In this document: positions 35,627-46,829 of the stretch, in pieces
Position numbering within the stretch: the stretch's first letter is position 1
Layout of the letters: each line of letters begins with the position of its first letter
Origin: Ziziphus jujuba
Taxonomy: Eukaryota > Streptophyta > Magnoliopsida > Rosales > Rhamnaceae
Length of the DNA stretch: 64,000 bases
Reading direction: 5' to 3'
Assembly: GCF_031755915.1 (NCBI RefSeq)
Contig: NC_083385.1
Location: forward strand, 2,339,001 to 2,403,000
The notes under the pieces: model-generated
The model's database searches: none
What the model was told of the DNA's origin: nothing
The model's input: the letters and a program-made list of their open reading frames with translations, nothing else
Program-made: the position numbers and the translations under genes

Positions 35627-36775
35627 TTTAATTTCTTGCTTTGCTCTTTGTAATTGAAGTTAATGCTTCTTTCCAAGTTTAAACCATAATAAGATTAAGA
35701 AAATTCAAACTAAAATAAAAGTAAGTTGCTTGTGAGCTATATGCTACCATCGGTCTCTCCCTTTTTTCAATTTACACATCATTCTTTATCTCTTTTCAAA
35801 ACAAAAAATGTTTAATTGCTCTTTAATATCCGTACTTCAATTAGATTATCTATTTGTTTTTCAAATTTAAAACGTTTCACATCAAACTTTTATTTTATAA
35901 TTTATTTCATACCAGTTTGATTTTTAAATTGACTAATAGAAAATTAATAAACTAAAAAAATTGATTAGTTTTCTTAATTTATAAATAAAATGAGAGAAAA
36001 TTTGATTAATTAATTAACAAGAAAACTAGTCAATTTTTTGTATAAACAGCATTATTTTGAATAGCATGAATGAAATATTAAAAGAATGAGATAATAAATT
36101 TTTGAAATCTATTGGAAGGTTGATAATATTTTTTTGTATAGATGGATTAAATTGTAATAAAATTAAATCTCTGAAAGATGGATGAAATTAGCAGGAAAAA
36201 AACAGTCTTAAATCATTTAACTCTATTTTGTTACAAAATTGCCATCCATCTTTTACTCTATTTTATTCGCCTAGCTCTGATTTTCAACTTCAACAACTCA
36301 GCTTCAAGCCTGCAACTATCCTAAAAAACAAAATAAAACAACAACGACAACTACACCTTAGATTCAACAAGAAGGGTAGAGATAAAAGAATGGTAGCAAT
36401 TAGGATGAATGGCAATTCCGTAATTAAATAATGAAAAAGGTTGAAATAACATATATTGTCGATAATGCAAGTTATATATTCTATGCAAGGATGGCCCTAA
36501 GAGTGTACAACATATATATATACATATATATGTATTTTTGTTTATTTAACTAGTTTTCTAGAATAAATTTATTTTTACCAAAATTAATGAATATAAAATT
36601 TGAAGATAAAGGATTCAAAAAATATATAAATATTAGATGAGTATTTTTTTTTTTTTGAAAAATTAAATAGAGTATATTACTCAACAAGATTTTTATGTTA
36701 TTATTCTTGAAACTCATATCACAATTAAATATGGTCGAATAGGACTAATGTAACATATATAATAATGCATAATAA
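35627..36775. other. Spacer between OMT B and the duplicated block
   Basis: AT-rich. It includes the presumed OMT B 3' UTR. A stretch near 35840-35950 weakly resembles 42225-42310. No copy of the dispersed segment follows OMT B, unlike A and C. No gene is supported. Confidence 0.45.
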
Positions 36776-37129
36776 AAATCATCGTACGCAAAACTACTTT
36801 ATAAAAATGTATTTATATCTTATTTTATGGAAAATTATTGGCTGAAAAAGAAAATAGATATTTTATTCAAACTTAACTAGCCTAAGACAAAATTACTAGC
36901 TCTTCAGGAAATTTTCTCTTATTAAAAGAAATTAAAAAAGAAAAAAAATCTTTCATCTTCTTTATAATTGTGTAACTTACAATTTTGTTTATGTGCTTTC
37001 GCTCTTTTCAATAAACAACATAATTATGAAGTTTTTATTGGTATATTTCTTTGTTTTGTTTTTACCATAAATTAGGTTTTATATTTCCAATCTTCACTAT
37101 TTACTTTTCTATTTGTTTTCTTTGGTTAT

Positions 37130-37162
<33 letters not shown>

Positions 37163-39740
37163 TTTTTTTCCTTTTTTACCATAAAAAATTAAAATGCATC
37201 CTAAAAAATTAAGTGCTTTACTTGCATTTTTTTTTTTCTTTCCCGGTATATTAAAAAAAAATAGAAATGCTATATTTTCGTCATATAATAGCTTTATATT
37301 CAAAAATTATTATATGATTTACTTTATATTTGTAAATCGAAACAAGTGAAAAAGGCTTATGCATATATATATATATATATAGATAAAAAAATATAAAAAA
37401 ATAAAAAAATAAAAAGAGGTATTATTTGTCAAATTTCAGAACCGACGTGATTCTGTATATACTAGTGGACACAGCAGAAAGCAAGATTAGTATTCTTATA
37501 CATGGGAAACAAAAAAAAACATTATCAGAAAGTAAAAGATTCCTGGACATAAGTATATTATTCAGAAAGCAAAAAATTCCTGGACAGACGTATATTATTG
37601 TATATGTCTTCTTTGTAATATATGATTGAATAATTAAATTAATATATTTATGATTTAAAAATACAAATTTATTTCGTTGTTTTGTTAATTTCCATAAAAA
37701 TTGAATGGTATATATATATATATATATAGCCCTTAAACTCGAACTATTTTCACCAAATTACTTAATAAAGGAAAGTGTTTTTAATTAAGAAGTAGTTGTT
37801 AGATGTGATTACTTGTTCCAACAACTGTTGTAGCAAAAAAAAAAAAAAAAAAAAAAAAACAACTCTTTTATGTTTCTGTATATGTCATATCAAGTTAGCT
37901 TCACTTTCTATCATTGTCGAAAAAGTAATCTATAATTAATGATACAGCTGCTGATTGTTCAAAAAGATTGAAAAATGATAGAGTGGAAACTTTCTTTAAT
38001 CTCTGAGCCAAACAGTAGAAAACCAAATTATTAGTTTTTGGTAGAATCCTAATCCATCCAACGAACTACATATATTTAATTGGATTTATTGATATATATT
38101 ATGCTAGAAGTATATAGTGGGGTTTAATAAATGAGGATGGCAAAATTGTAATATTATTCCATATGTATTAAAATTTCCTTATGTAATCAACCTTCATTAA
38201 GTAATTCTTATAATAAGCGTGATTAATAATTTTTTTTCCACCCATTTTTTATTTGGAAAAATTAACTTATTGGTGGACAGTCAAGTGGTTGGAAATTGTC
38301 ATTAGATTGGAAGAGCCAATGAGATGAGAGCAATGATGTTATAAGGATACATTTTACCCTTAATACTTCTATTTTTTATTTGGTTTTCACCTTTTTGCCT
38401 AAGTTGGGGCCACTTTTGGCTTCTTCCAATCATTGATTTTCTACACATAAAACTATCAGGTTCATAATACAGCAATCCATCATATAAAGTTTCAGCACAG
38501 ACTAAAAGCTTAAAGCTCTCTGAATCTGAATTCTAATGGCGTCCTCACTGCTGGAAGTAGAAAACAATCAGCATCCGAAAGTCCATGATGAGAAGGAAAG
38601 AAGGAAAGAAGAAGAAGAAAGCTTCTGTTATGCCATGCAGATCGTCATGTCTTCTGTATTATCCATGTCCATGCAATCCGCAACTGAGCTCGGAGTTTTT
38701 GATGTCATAGCCAAAGCAGGTCCAGGGTCCAAGCTCTCTTCCTCGGAAATTGCAGCCCAGATGCCCACCAAAAACCCCGAGGCACCCATTATGCTGGATC
38801 GCATCCTGAGGCTCTTGGCCAGCCACTCTCTGCTCAGTTGCTCTGTTGTTGCTGATGATAATGGGTCTTTTGAGAGGCTATACAGTCTTGCTCCAGCGTC
38901 CAAGTTCTTTGTCACCAACAAAGATGGTGTTTCCTTGGGCCCCTTGATGGCACTCATACAAGATAATGTCTTCTTGACCAGCTGGTCTGTTTTCCTTTTT
39001 TTTTTTTTTCTTTTTTTTCTTTTTTCCGATGCTTTTCTTGTACTTTTCGTGACCAAAAGTAACATTTTAATAATACATTCCATGTCCCCAAATCACATAT
39101 TTCATAGTGTGAGAAAAATAATATATGTCCAACCCACACAATCAAGCCTCTTTAATAGTTAGAAGGTCCTCTGTTTAACCCCTCAATAGATAGGAAAGAG
39201 ATCAATTAATTACTTTCTTGGTCAAAATCATATATCCTAAAATGTTTTTCTAGATTCAGTTATGCTAGGCAAATCATTTATTATGTTCCTAAATCCAATA
39301 TAATGTTACATTATTCAAATGTAGGTCTCAACTAAAAGATGCAGTTCTTGAAGGAGGAATTCCTTTTAACAGGGTTCACGGAGCGCACGCCTTTGAGTAT
39401 CCAGGCTTGGATCACAGGTTTAATCAGGTTTTCAACACTGCTATGTACAATCATACTACTATTGTTATCAAAAAGATTCTGGATCTGTACAAAGGCTTTG
39501 AGTCCCTTGAACAACTTGTTGATGTTGGTGGTGGCCTAGGAGTGACCCTTAGATTGATCACTTCGAAATACCCAAATATCAAGGCTATTAATTTTGACTT
39601 GCCTCATGTTATAAAGCATGCCCCTGCTTATCCAGGTATTAATTTTGATTCTAAATCTTAAACCTATATATATATATATATATATATATAGCTTATTGCG
39701 TATATATAGTGTATATATAGATTACTTGAGACAATGATAC

Positions 39741-39780
<40 letters not shown>

Positions 39781-40004
39781 TGTAGGTGTGGAACATGTAG
39801 GAGGAGATATGTTTTCGAGTGTTCCTAGCGGGGACGCCATTTTTATGAAGGCAAGTTTCTGAAGTTTTTGTTGTTATTTTCTTTATTTTTATTTGATTTG
39901 TATGAATTCTAATGGAATTTTGACATATAATTTTTGTAGTGGATACTTCATGATTGGAGTGATGAGAAGTGCTTAAAGCTGTTGAAAAATTGCTACAAGG
40001 CTAT
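36776..40004 (+). repeat. Segmental duplication, C-side copy
   Basis: It corresponds to 23313-23880 plus 28041-30596, joined without the 4.17 kb that separates them on the A side. The join lies in a (TA)n tract near 37362-37380. The copy contains the promoter and most of OMT C. A (TTC)n tract near 37135-37165 and a long A run near 37836-37860 are expanded compared with the A side. Confidence 0.92.
38481..38490 (+). promoter_or_regulatory. Possible TATA box of OMT C
   Basis: CATATAAAGT lies about 50 bp before the ATG at 38536, in sequence context identical to OMT A. The match is weak on its own. Confidence 0.4.
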
Positions 40005-40236
40005 ACCAGACAATGGAAAAGTAATTGTTGTGGAAGCACTTCTTCCAGTTGTGGCAGAGACTAGCAGTGCTGTGAAGACCACCTCTCAGATTGATGTGCT
40101 TATGATGACACAAAACCCTGGAGGGAAAGAAAGAAGCCAACAAGAATTCCTGGCCCTGGCAAATGCTGCTGGGTTCAATGGCATCAGATTTGAATGTTCT
40201 GTCTGTAATTTCTGGGTTATGGAGTTTTTCAAATAG
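38536..40236 (+). CDS. O-methyltransferase copy C (COMT-like), apparently intact
   Basis: Exons 38536-38984, 39325-39635, 39786-39850 and 39940-40236 give 373 residues. The exon-1 protein is identical to that of copy A. The SAM-binding motif [45 protein letters not shown] and the catalytic His in [11 protein letters not shown] are all present. The 3' end missing from copy A is here: [19 protein letters not shown] with one acidic catalytic position, [16 protein letters not shown] with the other, and the tail NFWVMEFFK. Intron 3 uses GC-AG (AAG|GCAAGT), a recognised minor splice class, whereas copies B and D have GT. It is the best candidate for a working gene of the A/C pair. The substrate is unknown; phenylpropanoid or other phenolic methylation is the family expectation. 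Confidence 0.93.
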
Positions 40237-40556
40237 CTGATGATGAGGTGGTTGTAATTTACCAAAAGCCTACCTAAAATTTGCTTTATTTATCCTTTTG
40301 ATTTAGTGGCATCAGATTTGAAATGTGCTTTCTTTGGGCTTTCTTTGGGAAAAGAACAAAAACTTGATAAAAGTGGACTGAAATAAAAATTTGCTCATTT
40401 ACATCACTTGCAGTTTACTTTTCAAAATTACTTGGCCTTTCCCTTCCAAGTACTATTACAAAGTGACTGTCATCCAAATTGCTTGGTGCTAAAGGTAATA
40501 AGTTAACAATATACCAAAAAAAACAAAAAACAAAAAAAAAAAAAAAGGCTTTCGGT

Positions 40557-42175
40557 CCGAGGAAAGTAATATGTACATGGGCCTAGAGTGTTCCAGTATT
40601 CTGGATGATATATGGGCCTGATGGGCTTTATTATCATGACATTAGATGAGCAAATCTTCCTCATAATAGGGCTCATCAACTGGGCAGAGGGGCTTTGGGG
40701 ACCCGGCGGGAAGAGAGCCTTATGCATATTTGTATGTACATATGATGTTAAATTAGCTTTTATCAAATTTCATAAATAAAAAATTAAAAATAAAAATTTA
40801 ACCGAAAAAAATTTACCCCTCCAATACCCGCGGTGCACCGTCCCTAATGGGGAGGTTTTTTCCCGAAAATTCGAAGATGCGAGGCGAACTTGGGACAAAT
40901 GCCTAAAAACCGAGTCGGAGACGGGGAATAATAACCCCGTCCCGAATCCGCTCCAATATATATATATATATATATATTTATTTATTATTTTTTTTTTTTT
41001 ACAAAATTTTATTTATGTAAAATAATTTTCTTCTTTTCTTTTCATTTATTTTTTTAAATATGTATTTTATTATAATTATAAATTTGTTCCTTGATGTATT
41101 TAATTATATTTTTATTATATTGTAGTCATTTTCTTTATATTTTAATCATAAAATAATTTTTTTATATAAATTTTTTAAAAAAATATCAATTAAAAAACAA
41201 AATAGGAAAAACCGTCACGTCCCATCTCCGCCCCGCAAAATCTCCGATCCCGCCCCCGCATCTAAAAAACCAAAAAAATTACGGAAATGGGATATAAAAT
41301 TTTCCGCGGATACGGAGATGGGATTTTAAAAATCGGCCCGCCCCGCCTCGTTGACATCCCTATAAATGATGTTAAATAAGAGAGAGCCTGCACTCATTTT
41401 GATATAAACAAAATGTATAATAATAATAATTGTTAAAATTTTATTTATTTATTTATTTTTTTTATGAATGCCGTTTTTCGTCTCTTGTTTTCCATTTTAT
41501 TATATTGTCCTTCCTTCTCACTTTCTCCCAGACCCAAAGTAATCTACGCCACTTATACCGAGAAGTTCTCTTTGCACTGCTCAGCTGAAGTTTTTATAAA
41601 TTGCAATTTGAAACTATGATCTTGCTTTAATTCTGTTTCTTTTAGCTGGTTTCGTAGAGAATCCAAATACTTGCTCGCCTCTCTTGTCAATGTGCTGCTA
41701 AACATATCGTAATGGGTTGTTTTAATCCTGCATCAAATTTCTCCTTATTTTGTAGACACATTATGAATCAAGAGAGAGGCATGAGGCTAGATCCTGAGTC
41801 TAGGCAAGCAATTTTTTATGTTTGCTTCTTTTGGTTTATAATAAAAACCATATTCCAAGGAAAATAGATAAATAAATCTCTTCCCCAATCCCTTCCCACC
41901 CATACGGCCATACCCTGTTATTTCAGACCTCTCGCAATGTTTTTTGTTTGCTTCTTTTGGTTTATAATAAAAACGATATTTCCAAGGTAAATAGATAAAT
42001 AAATCTCTACCCCACTCCCTTCCCACCCATACGGCAATACCCTGTGACTTCAGACCTCTCGCATCCCCATTTAAATGGCCCATCATGCTGTCCTTACTTC
42101 CCTTGGACGAAGTAACTCTTTTTGGGACTTAATAGGCCTCAATGATGAGTTCTCTAACCACTAATTGCCCTTCCA
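40557..42175 (+). repeat. Dispersed low-copy segment, copy 3
   Basis: It begins about 320 bp after the OMT C stop with AAAGTAATATGTACATGGGC, at the same point as copy 1 (near 7710). It runs through the shared words to TTAATAGGCCTCAATGATGA near 42130. It is longer than the other copies because of an insert (about 40800-41365) and a 126-bp internal tandem duplication (units starting 41821 and 41947). Confidence 0.82.
40800..41365. mobile_element. GC-rich-ended insert in repeat copy 3, class unknown
   Basis: Copies 1 and 2 lack this block. It has C/G-rich ends (CCAATACCCGCGGTGCACCG at the left, CGGCCCGCCCCGCCTCGTTG then ACATCCCT at the right) around an AT-rich core. Words such as CGGGGAATAATAACCCCGTC and CCGTCACGTCCCATCTCCGC recur with variation. 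Such blocks are dispersed in many plant genomes, but I cannot assign the superfamily. ATGTTAAAT-like sequence near both edges may be part of the target. Confidence 0.5.
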
Positions 42176-42177
42176 TA

Positions 42178-42208
<31 letters not shown>

Positions 42209-43179
42209 TTTGAGTTAATAGCCTTTTAGTATCTAATATTTTGTTCAGATTGTGAATTTAATTTTCAAATTTAAAATTTTTCACATTGAATTCTCAGTTC
42301 ACAATTTATTTGCATTACTTTAATTTCCAACTTGGTTTACAAAAAGCTTAAAAATTGAAAAAAAAAATCGATTAATTTTCTTTTTAATTAATTTTTTTAA
42401 TCTTGTTTGTAAAATTAGAAAATCAATCATTTTTTTTAAATTTAAACTTTGATTAATTCAATATAGAAATTAATTTAAAATTTGAACAACTATGAAATAA
42501 ATTTTAAATTATAAATACGATGTAAAATGTTTTTAAAGTTGAAAGTACAATATACAGTCTGGCTAAAGTATATAGTATTAAAATGTAATTGATGCTAATT
42601 ATTTATTACAATTATGAATTTGCAAGCTCCATACAATTTAAATAATTTATCTACATGAAATAGGTATAAAATTATTTATAAAAAAAAAAAAAAAGGTATA
42701 AAATCATTACATTATTTGGAAAAAGAAAAAAAAAAAGTGAGAGGAAGAAAGGAACATAATTAGGTATGGAAACTGGAACAAACACGCCAAGCATTCCAGT
42801 GTTACTTGCACCAATGAAACACTTTAACCTAACCTAGTAGAGTAGTCACTTACATATATTTAAATTTTATTATTAAATGATATCAACCTCAAGAAGCACG
42901 TTTGCAAATAAGCTCAATTAATAAATATATTAATCTTTATTATTATTAAATTGATTTGATTCCTTTGTTATAAACTTTTGCTTAATTAAACCGATCGATG
43001 ATCGCAGCACTGTCTAAAATTTGAGGCGGTCGACAAATGGCGTGAATAAAAAACATGTCGTGTAAGCACGGGATGGCCATTCAATATAAATAAATAAAAA
43101 GAAAGCACGTGTTTTTTTTTTTTTTTTTTTTTTTGGGAATTATTATTATTATATTATTAATAACTCATTCAGATTTCTG
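42176..43179. other. Spacer upstream of OMT D
   Basis: AT-rich, with a (TA)n run at about 42187-42210, a stretch similar to 23175-23265 and a long T run near 43110-43135. No gene is supported. Confidence 0.45.
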
Positions 43180-43187
43180 TATATAAA
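43180..43187 (+). promoter_or_regulatory. TATA box of OMT D
   Basis: TATATAAAAG lies about 75-83 bp before the ATG at 43263. It is a canonical TATA word at a plausible distance for a leader of about 50 nt. Confidence 0.5.
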
Positions 43188-43262
43188 AGGTCTCAGCAGA
43201 TAAGACTGGAATTCACCCTAAAACAAAAACAAAAGAAAAAAAGAGTCCCTCAGTGAGTTCAA

Positions 43263-44815
43263 ATGGCATCCTCAGCGGAAGTAGAAAACCAGAGAGAACT
43301 CTATGATGCAGTGGAAATTAGGAGGGAAGAAGAAGGAGTAGAAAGTTTCTCATACGCAATGCAACTGGCTATGTCCTCTGTACTGTCCATGTCCATGCAA
43401 TGTGCAATCGAGCTTGGCATATTTGATATCATAGCCAAAGCAGGTCAGGAGGCCAAGCTCTCTCCGTCAGAGATTGCAGCTCACATGCCCACCACCAACC
43501 CTGACGCACCCGCCATGCTCGACCGCCTTCTCAGGCTCCTGGCCTCCCACTCTGTTCTTACCTGCTCTTTGGTTGCACATGACCACCACCTTAATGCTAA
43601 TGGGTCTAATTTCCAGAGGCTATACGGTCTCTCTCCTGTCTCCAAATTCTTTGTCACCGACAATGATGGCGTTTCCTTAGGCCCTTATATGGCACTCGTA
43701 CAAGACAATGTCTTCTTAACAAGCTGGTCTCTCTCTCTCTCTCTCTGTTTTCTAATTAATTTAGTAATTTCTTTTATTCCTACACTTGATATAAATAATT
43801 AAAAAAGAAAAAAAAAGAAAAAAAAAAAAAAGGAACTCTTCCGACTATTATAACTTGCTAATATGTAGGTCACAACTGAAAGAAGCCATTCTCCATGGAG
43901 GACTGCCCTTTACCAGAGCTCATGGAACGCACGCTTTTGAATACCTTGACTTGGACCTCAAGTTTAGTAAGGTTTTTAACGCTGCTATGTGCAATCATAG
44001 CACTGTCGTTATGAAAAAGATCCTTGAATTGTACAGGGGTTTTGAACCTCTTAAGCAACTGGTTGATGTTGGTGGTGGTTTGGGAGTGAACCTTAAATTA
44101 ATCACTTCCACATACACACACATCAAGGGTATTAACTTTGACTTGCCTCATGTTATAAAACATGCTGCTTCTTTTCCAGGTATATGATGTTAGCTTATTA
44201 ATTAGCTCAATCTTCGATCTTGTTTCTTTTGAATCTTTTTTTTTTTTTTTTTTGGGTGGATAATAATATGTTTCTCTTGAATCTGCTAAAGGCTAGAATA
44301 CAAGTTCTTATTTTATCATTGATCTATAGTTTTAATTGGATCCTGAATTGAATAGAGCGCCCTTTGATAGTTTGTTGTTTATTATATTTCACACTAAACT
44401 ATGTATACGTTGCAGGTGTAGAACATGTAGGTGGAGACATGTTTGCTGGTGTCCCAAGTGGAGATGCCATTTTCATGAAGGTATTTTCTGAAACAATAGC
44501 TGAGACATATATATCCGTTTATTCCATTTAATTTGTCTTAATTTTTTCCATTGGAAATGCTATTAAGTATATTGGTGAATAATTTTGTAGTGGATACTTC
44601 ATGATTGGAATGATGAGAACTGCATAAAGCTGTTGAAGAATTGCCACAAGGCCATTCCAGACAATGGAAAGCTGATTGTTGTGGAGGAGCTTCTTCACTA
44701 ACACTGCTGTGAAGAGCACCTCTCAAATGGATGTTCTTATGATGGCTCAAACCCCTGAAGGAAAAGAGAGGAGCAAACAAGAATTCCTAGCCCTCTCAAA
44801 TGGATGTTCTTAAAT
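43263..44815 (+). pseudogene. O-methyltransferase copy D, frameshifted and 3'-truncated
   Basis: Exons 43263-43726, 43869-44179, 44416-44480 and 44591 onward match the cluster structure. The start is well kept ([80 protein letters not shown]). In exon 4, after VVEELL, a 14-bp deletion relative to copy C shifts the frame and gives TAA at 44699-44701. Beyond it the shifted frame still reads STSQMDVLMMAQTPEGKERS and KQEFLAL, so the deletion alone broke a formerly complete gene. The last about 25 codons are absent: after FLAL come a 21-bp repeat of upstream exon sequence and then a truncated LTR. The open product would be about 316 residues, without the second catalytic Glu. The promoter still looks plausible. 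Confidence 0.9.
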
Positions 44816-46533
44816 TAATTATTACCGTACCGATTTTTCAAAAATCACCGTGGAAAATATACCATTTTTCAAATTCACCATCCTACATTTTCCTTTAACA
44901 TTTCCGGTACGAAACCATCGATAACAATATACAAATAATTTTTCTCGAATCACAAAATCCATCAAATAATATTCCACGGGCATAATTATCAAATTTAAAA
45001 CCACCAATTTAAACCAATCATGCTCAAAAATAATATTAAAATCCAAATAGAATTAATTAATGAAAATACTTTGCTCATGTGTAATAAATACAATTAAATC
45101 TCAATAATAAAAATCGGGATTTCTGAATAATCCAAAATTCCGTTTAGCACAATAAACATATATGTACTTATAAAATAATATTTTCCACAATTATAATTAA
45201 ATTTCCACCACATGAGCATAATTCCATATATCAATTTAACAGCAAATAAATATAATTAATTATCCCAAAATATTTTTAAAAGTGCGTCACTCACCTTAAG
45301 CACGTATATCAATCAAGATCCTCCGTAGGATCAACTCCACTACCCACATGTGCACCTAAAACATCCACAATACATCAAAACAAATATATTAATATTTTAA
45401 TCGAGTAACACCCAAATGGGTACCCGAGGAGCGAACACAAACGACAACTAAAATTGACGAGTAATATACCGAATCGAAGTTTGAGTGACGAGCATCATGA
45501 ATCTTGTCTTACTTCCCGGAGATCGAACCTGAGGTGGCCAGAATCTCGCCGAAAAGCTTTCGGCATTCAACTCTTCGATTCTCTCAAACCGTCACGAATT
45601 GGAGGAAAAGGACACCGGATTTGGATTCAGGGGGTCGAAATTAGTGGAGAAGGACCAGAGACGGGACTGGGTACTCATCGGAATAGGGATTTCTCCGGCG
45701 AGCCATCACAGTCACCGGCAATCGTCGCCGCAGACGGCGCGTGCGGCGGCTGATGGCCGAGATTTTTGGAGGTTTTGTAGCTTGAAGGGAGAGGGTCTCA
45801 ATGGTACCAGCGGTGACAATAATGGAGGCCGGAATGTGGAGATCTCGGCGGTTAAAGGAATCGGCATCGTCGGCGGAAAAAGCCCCGATCCGGGCGCGTC
45901 GCCGGTCGATTGGCTGTGAAATTTTGGGGTTTGGCCGGGCGTGTAGCAAGAATCGGCCGAAAAATTTGACAACTCCCGTGGCTGGCGATTTTCTCTCTCC
46001 CTCTCTCTCTCCTCTCTCTTTTTCTCTCTCCTCCCCCATCGTTTTGCCAAATAAAAGCCACCATGGGGTGACACTGTTCACCCACGTGGACCACTTAGGT
46101 GTCGACATGTGGCGTCACTGTGCACTTAAGCCAGATATAATAAAATATTACGGTATTCGGGAAACTTCACGTGTCAATAACTTTTTAACCAGATGCCCAA
46201 TTTAAGCGTGCTGCTAGTCTATGAACTCGTATCAACGAGTACTTTACAACCATATGAAAGTCAAAACAAAATTCTACAATGATAAAAAGTCAACTCCCGG
46301 CACCTTTTGGATAGTTTGCACCTCGACTTGTTTTGCCCATAACTTTCGAACCGTAACTCCGTTTTCGACGTGCTACCAGTCTACGAACTCGGGGCATCAT
46401 GGACTTCACCATGGTACCACGGTCAACTAGAAATTTCAACTGGAACAAAAGGTCAACTTTTGACCGACTCGGTCAACGGTCAACCTCGGTCAACGTGTAA
46501 AAATTCCGATGTAGTTTGGGACGGGGTGTTACA
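44816..46533 (-). mobile_element. Truncated Gypsy LTR in reverse orientation
   Basis: The right edge is the LTR start in reverse (GGGACGGGGTGTTACA, ending 46533). Going left it follows the solo LTR in order: GTTGACC-rich start, (GA)n as (CT)n near 46000, GC-rich block 45500-45950, GTGAGTGACGCACT-type block near 45285. It stops near the position matching 17500 of the solo LTR. Roughly the last 1.08 kb and the TG...CA far end are missing. No internal region or target duplication is seen. The break abuts OMT D. Confidence 0.88.
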
Positions 46534-46829
46534 GCTTAACTTTCATGTGTTTGTGGTCAATGATAGTTTACTTGTTTTTAAAAATTGAAAATCTATTAAA
46601 TTGCTTTTTTTTTTTAAAAAAAATAATAATTGAAGGAACAGGAGATGTAATTCCATTAAAACGCGTCGCCTATTCCATTTTTTTTTATATTTTTAATTAG
46701 TTTTGTTGATTACTCATGTACAAATTTAAAAAAAAAAAAAAAAAGCGTACCTGCAAAATTAAAAAATTACTAAAAACAACTTTCAAATTGAAAAAAAAGT
46801 TAAAAATTGGGTGGGTGAAACGGCGATGC
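46534..46829. other. Short AT-rich spacer
   Basis: Poly-T and poly-A runs. It contains AACGCGTCGCC near 46662, which already resembles the GCGTCGCC word of the following array, so it may be an eroded outer unit. Confidence 0.45.
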
